This document shows, piece after piece, positions 1 through 8,263 of a stretch of 64,000 nt of DNA. Origin of the DNA: Dechloromonas denitrificans. GTDB taxonomy: Bacteria > Pseudomonadota > Gammaproteobacteria > Burkholderiales > Rhodocyclaceae. The notes beneath the pieces are model-generated. The model was not told the origin of the DNA. It did no database searches and was given only the letters and a program-made list of their open reading frames with translations. The stretch spans positions 496,001 through 560,000 of the forward strand of contig NZ_CP075185.1 of the NCBI RefSeq assembly GCF_020510685.1, in the 5' to 3' direction. Each line of letters begins with the position of its first letter. The first letter of the stretch is position 1. The position numbers and the translations under genes are program-made.

Positions 1-18
1 GCGGCCCGGTGAGGTGAA

Positions 19-471
19 TTATCCCTGATGCCAGGGCAGGCCGGCTCGCCGCCAGCCTCCGATGTTGTTGCGCTGGCCGTTGGCATCCTTGTCGCCTTCG
101 AAGCCTTCGAGGATGTTGTAGCTGTTGGCGTAGCCGGCTTCGGTCGCGGCCGTCGCCGCGGCGACCGAACGGACGCCGCTGCGGCAGAGAAAGAGCACGG
201 CGGCTTCCGGATCGACCTGGCGTTGCAGTTCGGCGAGAAAGTTCGGATTGCGGATGCCGCCGGGGTACTGGTTCCATTCGATTTCGACGGCGCCCGGTAC
301 GCGGCCAACCCAGTCCTGCTCGGCGCGTGTGCGGACATCGACGAGCCGGGCGCCGGGGGCGAGGCGGAGCAGGTCAAAAGCCTCCTGCGGCGTCAGTTCG
401 CCGTTGTAGGCGCGCCCCAGAGCCTGGCTGCGGGCCTGGGCCAGGGTAAGGATCTCGGTTAACTTTCCCAT
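19..471 (-). CDS. Rhodanese-like domain protein (sulfurtransferase)
   Basis: A single rhodanese domain of 150 residues fills the protein. The active-site loop Cys-Arg-Ser-Gly-Val-Arg-Ser is present with its catalytic cysteine, preceded by the usual VDVRT segment of the fold. The family moves sulfane sulfur between donors and thiophilic acceptors; the substrate here is unknown. No signal peptide is seen, so it should be cytoplasmic. The ATG at 471 is preferred over an in-frame TTG six bases upstream. It diverges from the metal transporter gene starting at 519, so the two probably share a promoter region. Confidence 0.88.
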   Translation of the reverse strand: MGKLTEILTLAQARSQALGRAYNGELTPQEAFDLLRLAPGARLVDVRTRAEQDWVGRVPGAVEIEWNQYPGGIRNPNFLAELQRQVDPEAAVLFLCRSGVRSVAAATAATEAGYANSYNILEGFEGDKDANGQRNNIGGWRRAGLPWHQG

Positions 472-518
472 AATCAATGGCTGCTAGAATCGTGGCCCGA
501 CAGTATAGGGCAGACAAC

Positions 519-1691
519 ATGGAACACGGACAACCCCCGCAAACACAGGCCTCGCCGGCCGACCGGGCGGTCGAGGCGCAACGCGCTACCTGGGTCAGCG
601 TCGCAGTCAATCTGGTGATGACCGTGGTGCAGTTGCTGGTCGGCTGGCTGGCCCACTCGCAATCGCTGGTCGCGCACGGGCTGCATTCGTTCTCCGATCT
701 GCTGTCGGATTTCCTGGTTATCTACGCCAGTCGGGAGAGCGCCCATCCGGCCGACCAGTCGCATCCCTACGGCCATGCCCGCGTCGAAACCGCGGCCACG
801 CTGCTCCTCGGCGTATCGCTCAGCTTGATCGGCGGCGGGATCCTGTGGGAATCCGGCATGCGTCTGCAGCACATCGAGGCGCTGCCGGCGGTCGAGTTTT
901 CGGCCTTCTGGGTGGCGGTGGCGACCGTCGTTTCCAAGGAGGTGCTCTATCGCTACCTGATCAAGGTCGCCGAACGGCTGCGTTCCCAACTGATGATCGC
1001 CAATGCCCTGCACACGCGGGCCGATGCGGCGTCGGCGCTGGTCGTCGTGGTCGGTATCGGTGGCGCGCTGCTTGGCTGGTCCTTTCTCGACCTGCTGGCG
1101 GCGGCGCTGATGGGTTTCATGATCCTGCGCATGGGCGCCGGCCTGGCCTGGGGAGCGATCAAGGAGCTGATCGATACCGGGCTGGACGAGGCGCAGGTCG
1201 ACGCCATCCGCCTGAGCTTGCTGGCGACGCCCGGCGTGCGCGGCTTGCACGAACTGCGGACGAGGCGCATGGCGCATCAGGCGCTGGTCGATGCGCATGT
1301 CCAGGTCGATGCCCGGATCAGCGTTTCGGAAGGCCACCGCATTGCCGAATCGGCGCGCGCCAGGGTTTTGCGCGAGCACCCCGAGGTCCTCGATGTGCTG
1401 GTCCATATCGACCCGGAAGATGATTTCGATCCCGATCAGATGGTGGTCCGCCTGCCATCCCGTGAAGTCTTGTTGCAGGAATTGAAACCGCTGCTCGCTG
1501 AACTGCCCGAGCCGGAAAAGATCGTGCTGCATTACCTAGGTGGCGGAGTCGAAGTCGAGGTGTTTCTCGGTCACGCCTTTTTCGAGAACGGCGAGGTCTT
1601 GCGCCGGGCCGAATCGGTGGTTGCGGCCCGTCTGCATGAACATCCGACAATCCGCGCGGTGTCCTTGAATTGCATGATTGCACCAATATAG
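519..1691 (+). CDS. Cation diffusion facilitator (CDF) family metal transporter
   Basis: A 390-residue inner-membrane CDF exporter of divalent metals such as zinc, iron or cobalt. The N-terminal half has the expected membrane helices. The metal-site motifs are visible: AHGLHSFSDLLSD in helix 2 and HTRADAASA in helix 5. The C-terminal half is a cytoplasmic ferredoxin-like domain, longer than in FieF. The ATG at 519 is chosen because the reading frame begins at 477, where an ATG would overlap the divergent rhodanese gene. Its stop codon lies inside the first NtrC box of the glnA control region. Confidence 0.9.
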   Translation: MEHGQPPQTQASPADRAVEAQRATWVSVAVNLVMTVVQLLVGWLAHSQSLVAHGLHSFSDLLSDFLVIYASRESAHPADQSHPYGHARVETAATLLLGVSLSLIGGGILWESGMRLQHIEALPAVEFSAFWVAVATVVSKEVLYRYLIKVAERLRSQLMIANALHTRADAASALVVVVGIGGALLGWSFLDLLAAALMGFMILRMGAGLAWGAIKELIDTGLDEAQVDAIRLSLLATPGVRGLHELRTRRMAHQALVDAHVQVDARISVSEGHRIAESARARVLREHPEVLDVLVHIDPEDDFDPDQMVVRLPSREVLLQELKPLLAELPEPEKIVLHYLGGGVEVEVFLGHAFFENGEVLRRAESVVAARLHEHPTIRAVSLNCMIAPI

Positions 1692-1694
1692 TGC
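1680..1694 (+). promoter_or_regulatory. NtrC-binding box 1 upstream of glnA
   Basis: GCAC-N7-GTGC dyad (GCACCAATATAGTGC), a full match to the NtrC enhancer consensus. It overlaps the stop codon of the upstream CDF gene and lies about 128 bp before the predicted glnA transcription start. Confidence 0.85.
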
Positions 1695-1709
1695 GTATTG
1701 TTCTTGTTG

Positions 1710-1724
1710 GCACAAACTTGGTGC
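1710..1724 (+). promoter_or_regulatory. NtrC-binding box 2 upstream of glnA
   Basis: A second GCAC-N7-GTGC dyad (GCACAAACTTGGTGC), centred 30 bp, about three helical turns, from box 1. That spacing suits cooperative NtrC binding. It lies about 98 bp upstream of the predicted start site. Confidence 0.85.
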
Positions 1725-1787
1725 GTTAATTTCTTGCTTAAACCCTGTATCTCCTTGTGGCAAAATACAAAGTCTAGCTGCCGGACT

Positions 1788-1804
1788 TTGGCACGCTTTC
1801 TGCT
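1788..1804 (+). promoter_or_regulatory. Sigma-54 (-24/-12) promoter of glnA
   Basis: TTGGCACGCTTTCTGCT has the invariant GG at 1790-1791 and GC at 1802-1803, separated by exactly 10 bases. It closely matches the RpoN consensus TGGCACG-N4-TTGC. Transcription should begin near 1814. The two NtrC boxes upstream and the ntrBC genes downstream give a coherent nitrogen-limitation circuit. Confidence 0.9.
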
Positions 1805-1877
1805 AATTTCCCCGCGTTGAAATTTTTTATTGGCGCCGGATCAACCGGCACCCTGTTTTCTTAGGAGACTTACGCTC

Positions 1878-3293
1878 ATGGCAACCCCGCAAGACGTGAT
1901 GAACATGGTCAAGGAAAACGACGCCAAGTTCGTCGATTTCCGTTTTACCGATACCCGCGGCAAGGAACAGCACGTCACCGTGCCGGTCTCCGCTTTTGAC
2001 GAAGACAAGTTTGAAAACGGCCACGCTTTCGACGGTTCCTCCATTGCTGGCTGGAAGGGCATTCAAGCTTCCGACATGCAACTGATGCCGGATCCCGCCA
2101 CCGCCTACATCGACCCGTTCTTCGACGAAACCACCATCGTCATCACCTGCGACGTCGTCGACCCGGCCGATGGCCGTGGCTACGACCGCGACCCGCGCTC
2201 GATCGCCAAGCGCGCCGAAGCCTACCTGAAGTCTTCCGGCATTGGCGACACCGCCTACTTCGGTCCGGAACCCGAATTCTTCATCTTCGACTCCGTCGAG
2301 TGGAACGTCGACATGTCGGGCTGTTCGCTGAAGATCTACTCGTCCGAAGCGGCCTGGACCTCCGGCGAGAAGACCGAAGGCGGCGGCGGCACGGGTCACC
2401 GTCCGACCGTCAAGGGCGGCTACTTCCCGGTTCCCCCGGTCGACAGCCTGCACGACATCCGTTCCGCCATGGTGCTGACCCTGGAATCCCTGGGCGTGCC
2501 GGTTGAAGTTCACCACCACGAAGTCGCCACTGCCGGTCAGTGCGAAATCGGTACCGTGTTCTCGACCCTGGTCAAGCGTGCCGACTGGACCCAGATCCTG
2601 AAGTACGTGGTGCACAACGTTGCCCACCAGTACGGCAAGACCGCCACCTTCATGCCGAAGCCCATCGTTGGCGACAACGGTTCCGGCATGCACGTTCACC
2701 AGTCGATCTGGAAAGACGGCAAGAACCTGTTCGCCGGCGACGGCTATGCCGGTCTGTCGGAAATGGCCCTGTTCTATATCGGCGGCATCATCAAGCACGC
2801 CAAGGCCCTGAACGCCATCACCAACCCGGGCACCAACTCCTACAAGCGTCTGGTTCCGCACTACGAAGCACCGGTCAAGCTGGCTTACTCCGCCAAGAAC
2901 CGTTCCGCTTCCATCCGCATCCCGTACGTTGCCTCGACCAAGGCCCGTCGTATCGAAACCCGCTTCCCGGATCCGATCGCCAACCCGTACCTGTGCTTCT
3001 CGGCGCTGATGATGGCCGGTCTGGATGGTATCCAGAACAAGATCCACCCGGGCGACCCGGCTGACAAGAACCTGTACGATCTGCCGCCGGAAGAAGACGC
3101 GCTGATCCCGACCGTCTGTGCCTCCCTGGAAGAAGCCCTGGATGCGCTGGACAAGGATCGCGAGTTCCTGACCCGTGGCGGTGTCTTCTCCAACGACTGG
3201 ATCGATGCCTACCTCAGCCTGAAGATGGAAGAAGTGAACAAGGTTCGCATGACCACCCACCCGGTGGAGTTCGACCTGTACTACTCCTGCTAA
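1878..3293 (+). CDS. glnA: Glutamine synthetase type I (GSI)
   Basis: A 471-residue GSI-beta enzyme that makes glutamine from glutamate, ammonia and ATP. The frame starts with [11 protein letters not shown] after a good Shine-Dalgarno TAGGAG; the 16 upstream in-frame residues are leader. Family landmarks are visible: the DGSSIAGW loop, the EPEFF metal ligands, [17 protein letters not shown] and [12 protein letters not shown]. The late NLYDLPPEE segment precedes the region where the adenylylated tyrosine normally lies, so GlnE control is likely. Expression is predicted from the sigma-54/NtrC promoter just upstream. A strong terminator follows. Confidence 0.98.
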   Translation: MATPQDVMNMVKENDAKFVDFRFTDTRGKEQHVTVPVSAFDEDKFENGHAFDGSSIAGWKGIQASDMQLMPDPATAYIDPFFDETTIVITCDVVDPADGRGYDRDPRSIAKRAEAYLKSSGIGDTAYFGPEPEFFIFDSVEWNVDMSGCSLKIYSSEAAWTSGEKTEGGGGTGHRPTVKGGYFPVPPVDSLHDIRSAMVLTLESLGVPVEVHHHEVATAGQCEIGTVFSTLVKRADWTQILKYVVHNVAHQYGKTATFMPKPIVGDNGSGMHVHQSIWKDGKNLFAGDGYAGLSEMALFYIGGIIKHAKALNAITNPGTNSYKRLVPHYEAPVKLAYSAKNRSASIRIPYVASTKARRIETRFPDPIANPYLCFSALMMAGLDGIQNKIHPGDPADKNLYDLPPEEDALIPTVCASLEEALDALDKDREFLTRGGVFSNDWIDAYLSLKMEEVNKVRMTTHPVEFDLYYSC

Positions 3294-3310
3294 GCGGTTC
3301 AGTAGCCAAT

Positions 3311-3339
3311 AAAGGGCGGGTTTTCCCCGCCCTTTTTTT
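3311..3339 (+). terminator. Rho-independent terminator of glnA
   Basis: Stem GGGCGGG (3314-3320) pairs with CCCGCCC (3326-3332), followed by seven T. The A-run before the stem extends the pairing. Confidence 0.93.
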
Positions 3340-3398
3340 GTGCACTTTTCGGCGCGCCGGCCGTTAAGTCCGGTACACTAAATCGGTTACGAGGATCG

Positions 3399-3851
3399 AT
3401 GACGATGACACGCAGTGCCCTTGCTTTACTGATTGCCACGCTGGCCGTTCCGGCCTCGGCGCAGACCATTTACAAATGTATCGATGCCAATGGTGGAACG
3501 CTGATTTCCAATGCGCGTGTCGACAAGAACTGCAAGGCTATCGTCAGCGGCCCGGAATCGACGATTCCCGCGCCCAAGGCCAGGCCGGCGGGGGGCGCTG
3601 CCAACCCGACGCCATCCAGTTTTCCGCGGGTGCAGGAAGATACCCAGAAGGCGCGCGACGGCGACCGTCGGCACATTCTCGAACAGGAACTGGCCGGCGA
3701 GCAGCGCAACCTCGATCTGGCGCGCAAGGACCTCAGCGAGCAGGAAGGTCTGCGTGGTCCGGCCGATCGTCTGGCCCCCTATCGTGACCGGGTTGGGCAA
3801 CATGAGCGCAACATCCAGGCGATCCAGAAGGAACTGGGCAACCTTCGCTAG
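3399..3851 (+). CDS. Secreted DUF4124-domain protein
   Basis: A 150-residue exported protein. Residues 1-21 form a signal peptide ending in a typical Ala-Ser-Ala cleavage site. A short DUF4124-type segment follows (IYKCIDANGG), then a proline-rich linker, then a charged helical region (about 80-150) rich in Glu, Arg and Gln. DUF4124 proteins are envelope proteins of unknown function. They often sit between glnA and ntrB in Betaproteobacteria, as here. A GAGG ribosome-binding site lies just upstream of the ATG at 3399. Confidence 0.85.
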   Translation: MTMTRSALALLIATLAVPASAQTIYKCIDANGGTLISNARVDKNCKAIVSGPESTIPAPKARPAGGAANPTPSSFPRVQEDTQKARDGDRRHILEQELAGEQRNLDLARKDLSEQEGLRGPADRLAPYRDRVGQHERNIQAIQKELGNLR

Positions 3852-3949
3852 CTGTTAATCGATAGTCGTTGGTTGTTAGCTGAAATTGGGGGGCGCTGTG
3901 GCGCCCCTTGTTGTTGCCAAAGACTACCGACCAATAACCATCAACTAGC
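3848..3949. repeat. Pair of inverted short repeats flanking a bidirectional terminator
   Basis: Two diverged copies of a TAGTCGGTAGTT-like element (3848-3882 and 3921-3949, opposite orientations) flank a terminator between convergent genes. Each copy touches the stop codon of its neighbouring gene, starting with GCTAG. Related sequence occurs again at 62544-62613. Confidence 0.6.
3890..3909. terminator. Hairpin terminator between convergent genes
   Basis: Stem GGGGCGC (3890-3896), loop TGTG, stem GCGCCCC (3901-3907), followed by a weak T-rich tail. It separates the DUF4124 gene from the oppositely directed RND pump gene. Confidence 0.75.
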
Positions 3950-6900
3950 TTTCACCTTGTACCAGGCGGCGTACAGGGCCGGCAGGAAAATCAGGGTGAG
4001 CGCCGTGGCGACGATCAGGCCGCCCATGATGGCGACCGCCATCGGCCCGAAGAAATCGTTGCGCGACAGCGGAATCATCGCCAGCACGGCGGCCGCGGCG
4101 GTCAGCACGATCGGCCGGAAACGCCGGACGGTCGATTCGACGATCGCTTCCCAGCGCGGCTTGCCGGCCGCCATGTCCTGTTCGATCTGGTCGACGAGGA
4201 TCACCGAGTTGCGCATGATCATGCCGAACAGCGCAATGCTGCCGAGCAGCGCCATGAAGCCGAACGGTTGATTGAAGACGAGCAGGAACAGCGCAATGCC
4301 GATGATGCCGAGCGGCGCGGTCAACAACACCATGACGACCCGCGAAACGCTCTGCAACTGGATCATCAGGATGGTGATCACGGCGAGCAGGAAGATCGGG
4401 ATGCCGGCGATGACCGAGGTCGAACCCTTGGCCGATTCCTCGACCGAGCCGCCGGTGACGATCCGGTAGCCCTCGGGCAGCGCCGCCTGGACGGTGGCGA
4501 TTTCCGGGGCGAGGCGGTCGACGATGGTGGCCGGCTGCGTCTTGCCATACAGGCTGCCGCGCACGGTGATCGTCGGCAGGCGGTCGCGGCGCCAGATCAG
4601 GCCGGGTTCGAAATCGTATTTGAGGCGGCCGATCTGGCTCAGCGGTACGCTCTTGCCGCTCCGCGTCGGCACGGCCAGATCGGGCAAGGCGGCGAGATGG
4701 GTCCGCTCCTCGCGGTCGCCGCGCAAGACGACATCGATGCTCTTCTCGCCCTCGCGGTAGCTGGTCACCGTATAGCCATTCAGCGACATGTTGAGCAGCG
4801 CCGCCAGGTCCTGGCTGGAGACGCCGAGCAGGCGCGCCTTGTCCTGGTCGATCTCGATGTCGACGGCTTTCGAGAGTTCGCTCCAGTCGAAATTGACGTT
4901 GGAAATCTCCGGGTTCTTGCGCATGATTTCGGCGACCTGGTCGGCGGTCTTGCGCAGCGTCGCGAGATCCTCGCCGGAGACGCGGAACTGGATCGGATAG
5001 CCGACCGGCGGCCCGTTCTCGATCCGGCTGATATTGCCGCGGGCGCTGAAGCTGGCGCTGTCGAACAGTTTGATCAACCGGCTGCGCAAGGCTTCGCGGG
5101 CTTCGACACTGCGCGCTACGATGACCAGCTGGCTGACGTTGCTGGCCGGCAGCTGCTGATCGAGGCCGAGGTAGTAGCGCGGTGAGCCCGAACCGACGTA
5201 GGTGATGTAGTGCTCGAACTGGTCGAACTCCTGCTTGTCCTTGTCCAGCCAGGCTTCCAGCTGCTTCGTTTCGGCATCGGTGGCGCTCACCGAAACGCCC
5301 TCCGGCAGACGCATTTCGACGGTCAGTTCGAGGCGCGTCGAGTTCGGAAAGAACTGCTTTTGCACCTTGCCCATGCCGACGATTGCCAGGGCAAACAGCG
5401 CGACGGTGATGCCGATGATCAGCCAGCGCCGCCTGACGCACCAGTCCACCAGGTGGCGGAAGCGGGTGTAGAAAGGCGTGCCATAGACGTCATGGTCGGC
5501 GCCGTGGGTGCCGCCGCCCAGGCCGAGCTTGGCGAGGCGGTGGGCGAGGCGCGGCAGGTGGCGTTCGAGCCGGCCGGGTTGACGCGGGGCGCGCGGATTG
5601 GGCAGCAATTTGTAGCCCAGCCACGGAATGGCGACGACCGCTGCCAGCCACGAAATGAGCAGGGCGACCGCATTGATCTGGAAAAAGGCGAAGGCATATT
5701 CACCGGTCGCCGACTTGGCCAGCGCAATCGGGATGAACCCGGCGACGGTGACCAGCGTGCCGGAGAGCATCGGCCCGGCCGTGCTGGTATAGGCGAACGA
5801 GGCGGCGCGGGTCCGTTCCCAGCCCTGCTCCATCTTCACCCACATCATCTCGACGGCAATGATCGCATCGTCGACCAGCAGGCCGAGGGCGAGCACCAGC
5901 GCGCCGAGCGAAACCTTGTGCAGGCCGACGTTGAAGAGGTTCATGGCGAGGAAAGTGGCGGCCAGCACGAGGGGGATGGCAATGGCGACGACCATGCCGG
6001 TGCGCAAGCCGAGACTGATGAAGGTGACCAGCAGGACGACCAGGATCGCCTCGGCCAGCGCATGCGTGAATGCCGCGACCGAGCGCTTGACGGCGGCCGG
6101 CTGACTGGCCGATTCGCTGATTTCAACGCCGAGCGGCAGCGTGGCATTGAGCGCCGCGATGCGGGCGTCGAGCGCCTTGCCGAGCACGATGATGTCGCCG
6201 CCCTTGCTCATCGAGACGCCGATCGCCAGCGCCTGCTTGCTGTTGAAGCGGACCCGGGTGGTCGGTGGGTCGCTGGTGCCGCGTCGGACGGTGGCGATGT
6301 CGCCGAGCCGGAAACTGCGGCTGCCCGAGCGGATCAGCGTATCGGCGACGGCCTGTACGGTATCGAAGGCGCCGCCCGGACGAATCTGGATGCGCTCGCT
6401 CTCGGTCTCGAAAAAGCCGGCGCCGCCGACGGCGTTCTGCTGGCTGAGCGCCTGAACGATGACCGACTGGTCGATGCCGAGCGTCGCCAGTTTGGTATTC
6501 GACAGTTCGATGAAGATCTTTTCGTCCTGAATCCCGAAAATCTCCACCTTGCCGACATTCGGCAGGCGCAGCAGGTCGTCGCGGATGCGCTCTGCCGTGT
6601 CCTTGAGCTGCGGGTAATCGAGCCCTTCGGCGGTCAGCGCGTAAATGTTGCCGAACACATCGCCGAATTCGTCGTTGAAATAAGGGCCCTGAACGCCGCT
6701 CGGCAGCGTCTGGCGGATGTCGCCGATCTTCTTGCGGACCTGGTAATAGACGTCGGGAACGGCGGCTGGCGGGGTGCTGTCCTTGGCGACGAACATCACC
6801 GTCGATTCGCCGGGTCGGGAATAGCTCGAGACGCGTTCGATGAAGGGCGTTTCCTGCAGCTTCTTCTCGATCTTGTCGGTGACCTGCTGTTCCATCTGGC

Positions 6901-7081
6901 GGGCTGTGGCGCCCGGCCACAGGGTGCGGATCACCATCACCTTGAAGGTGAAGGGCGGGTCCTCGGCCTGACTCAGCTTGCCGTAGGCAAAAATGCCCAT
7001 CAACGCGATGGCGAACAGGAAATAGCCGACCAGCGTGCGGTGATGCAGCGTCCAGTCGGAAAGGTTGAAGCGCTGGCTCAC
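3941..7081 (-). CDS. RND-family efflux transporter, inner-membrane subunit
   Basis: A 1046-residue AcrB/MexF-type proton-driven pump with the twelve-helix RND layout: helix 1 near residue 20, a large periplasmic loop, helices 2-6 around 340-500, a second loop, and helices 8-12 near the end. LVDDAIIAVE in helix 4 supplies the acidic proton-relay residues of the family. The opening RFNLSDWTLHHRTLV and the sequence AEDPPFTFKVMVI place it in the AcrB/AcrD/AcrF group, related to uncharacterised VmeI-type pumps. The membrane-fusion gene ends three bases upstream. Its position between glnA/DUF4124 and ntrB, on the other strand, breaks the usual nitrogen cluster. No outer-membrane channel gene is adjacent, so a shared TolC-type channel is likely. 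Confidence 0.95.
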   Translation of the reverse strand: MSQRFNLSDWTLHHRTLVGYFLFAIALMGIFAYGKLSQAEDPPFTFKVMVIRTLWPGATARQMEQQVTDKIEKKLQETPFIERVSSYSRPGESTVMFVAKDSTPPAAVPDVYYQVRKKIGDIRQTLPSGVQGPYFNDEFGDVFGNIYALTAEGLDYPQLKDTAERIRDDLLRLPNVGKVEIFGIQDEKIFIELSNTKLATLGIDQSVIVQALSQQNAVGGAGFFETESERIQIRPGGAFDTVQAVADTLIRSGSRSFRLGDIATVRRGTSDPPTTRVRFNSKQALAIGVSMSKGGDIIVLGKALDARIAALNATLPLGVEISESASQPAAVKRSVAAFTHALAEAILVVLLVTFISLGLRTGMVVAIAIPLVLAATFLAMNLFNVGLHKVSLGALVLALGLLVDDAIIAVEMMWVKMEQGWERTRAASFAYTSTAGPMLSGTLVTVAGFIPIALAKSATGEYAFAFFQINAVALLISWLAAVVAIPWLGYKLLPNPRAPRQPGRLERHLPRLAHRLAKLGLGGGTHGADHDVYGTPFYTRFRHLVDWCVRRRWLIIGITVALFALAIVGMGKVQKQFFPNSTRLELTVEMRLPEGVSVSATDAETKQLEAWLDKDKQEFDQFEHYITYVGSGSPRYYLGLDQQLPASNVSQLVIVARSVEAREALRSRLIKLFDSASFSARGNISRIENGPPVGYPIQFRVSGEDLATLRKTADQVAEIMRKNPEISNVNFDWSELSKAVDIEIDQDKARLLGVSSQDLAALLNMSLNGYTVTSYREGEKSIDVVLRGDREERTHLAALPDLAVPTRSGKSVPLSQIGRLKYDFEPGLIWRRDRLPTITVRGSLYGKTQPATIVDRLAPEIATVQAALPEGYRIVTGGSVEESAKGSTSVIAGIPIFLLAVITILMIQLQSVSRVVMVLLTAPLGIIGIALFLLVFNQPFGFMALLGSIALFGMIMRNSVILVDQIEQDMAAGKPRWEAIVESTVRRFRPIVLTAAAAVLAMIPLSRNDFFGPMAVAIMGGLIVATALTLIFLPALYAAWYKVKAS

Positions 7082-7084
7082 GAT

Positions 7085-8173
7085 CTAGCGCTGCCGGGCC
7101 GGCGGGGTGACCGGCTTGGCGTCCACGCTTTGCCCGGCGACCAGCCGGCCGGCGCCGGCCGCGACGACCAGCTCGCCGGCCTGCAGCCCGGCGGCGACCA
7201 GGGCGCCATCTTCGCGGTAGCCGGCCAGCTTGACCGGCCGCGGCTTGGCCTGGCCGTCGCTGACTACCCACACCGTCGGCCCGTCGCCGCGGTCGATCAC
7301 CGCGCCGAGCGGGACGAGCAGGGCCGCATCGTCGGCGCCATCGAGCGCGACACGGGCCGTCATGCCGAGCTTGAGGCCGGGCGGCGGGTTGTTGATCCGG
7401 ATGCGCGCCGCGTAGGTCCGGGTCGCCGGGTCGGCGGCCGGTGCCAGTTCGCGCAATTCGCCGCTCATCCGGCTGTCCTGGTCGGCCCACAGCAGGACGG
7501 CAATGGCCTTGGCCGCCTTCAGTTCGGCCAGCCGGCTTTCCGGGATGGCGATGGCGACTTCCTTTTCCTCCGGCCGGGCCAGCCGGAAAACCGCCTGGCC
7601 GGCACTGAGCACCTGCCCGGCTTCGGCCAGTACGGCAGTGACGATGGCCGGGAATTCGCTGCTCAAGGTGCCGTAAGTGCTCTGGTTGCCGCTGATCCGG
7701 CTTTGCGAGCGGGCTTGTTCGAGGCGGCCGCGGGCGCCGCTGAGGGCGTTTTCCTTGGCCTCGAAAGCCGCCTGGCTGACGAACTTTTTGGCGATCAGTC
7801 CGGCGTAGCGTTCGCGTTCGGCGCCGGTCGTGGCGAATTCGCTCTCGGCGGCCGTCAGTTGGGCGCGGGCGGCGCTGGCCGCCAGTTCGAGATCGGCCGG
7901 GTCGAGTCTGGCCAGCGGCTGGCCGGCCTTGATTTCGGCGCCGGCATCGACCAGGCGGGCGGCCAGCTTGCCGCCGACCCGGAAGGCCAGGTCGAACTCG
8001 TGGCGGGCGCGAATTTCGCCGGTATAGACGCTGCTGGTGCGGGACGCCGGGGCGGCTGGCTGGACGAGCACGCTGCGCGCCACCGGGGGCGGAGCGACAT
8101 CGCTGCCGCAGCCGGCCAGCAGGGTGGCTGCGACGAGGCTCAGCGAAACGGAAAGCGGGGCAATCTTGTGCAT
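7085..8173 (-). CDS. RND efflux periplasmic adaptor (membrane fusion) lipoprotein
   Basis: A 362-residue HlyD/AcrA-like adaptor linking the RND pump to an outer-membrane channel. The N-terminus is a lipoprotein signal with lipobox LLAGC (Cys near 21). A lipoyl-like half-motif region (ARHEFDLAFRVGGKL), a coiled-coil hairpin (about 100-165) and beta-barrel domains follow. It is the first gene of the minus-strand pair and is preceded by a TetR-type palindrome at 8208-8221. Confidence 0.93.
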   Translation of the reverse strand: MHKIAPLSVSLSLVAATLLAGCGSDVAPPPVARSVLVQPAAPASRTSSVYTGEIRARHEFDLAFRVGGKLAARLVDAGAEIKAGQPLARLDPADLELAASAARAQLTAAESEFATTGAERERYAGLIAKKFVSQAAFEAKENALSGARGRLEQARSQSRISGNQSTYGTLSSEFPAIVTAVLAEAGQVLSAGQAVFRLARPEEKEVAIAIPESRLAELKAAKAIAVLLWADQDSRMSGELRELAPAADPATRTYAARIRINNPPPGLKLGMTARVALDGADDAALLVPLGAVIDRGDGPTVWVVSDGQAKPRPVKLAGYREDGALVAAGLQAGELVVAAGAGRLVAGQSVDAKPVTPPARQR

Positions 8174-8207
8174 GATCCTGGGCCGAAGGCAAGAGTGCGG
8201 ATGATAA

Positions 8208-8221
8208 TGAACGATCGGTCA
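8208..8221. promoter_or_regulatory. Candidate TetR/AcrR-type operator
   Basis: TGAACGATCGGTCA is an almost perfect 14-bp palindrome (one mismatched pair). Its form is common in operators of TetR-family efflux repressors. It lies 35 bp upstream of the adaptor start and 43 bp from the ntrB start. No tetR gene occurs in the window. Confidence 0.45.
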
Positions 8222-8263
8222 GTAACGCAAGTTGTCCTGATGGGGGAGGGGCAAATAGCTACA

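Noticed and set aside
1827..3260. 477-codon minus-strand frame opposite glnA
   Set aside because: A mirror of a highly expressed gene with strong third-position bias; it has no ribosome-binding site or recognisable domain.
5210..8263. Very long plus-strand open frame (about 1000 codons) in frame with ntrB
   Set aside because: It is the antisense of the RND pump and adaptor genes; the open frame arises from GC-rich codon bias. Its translation has no family resemblance, and NtrB begins at 8264.
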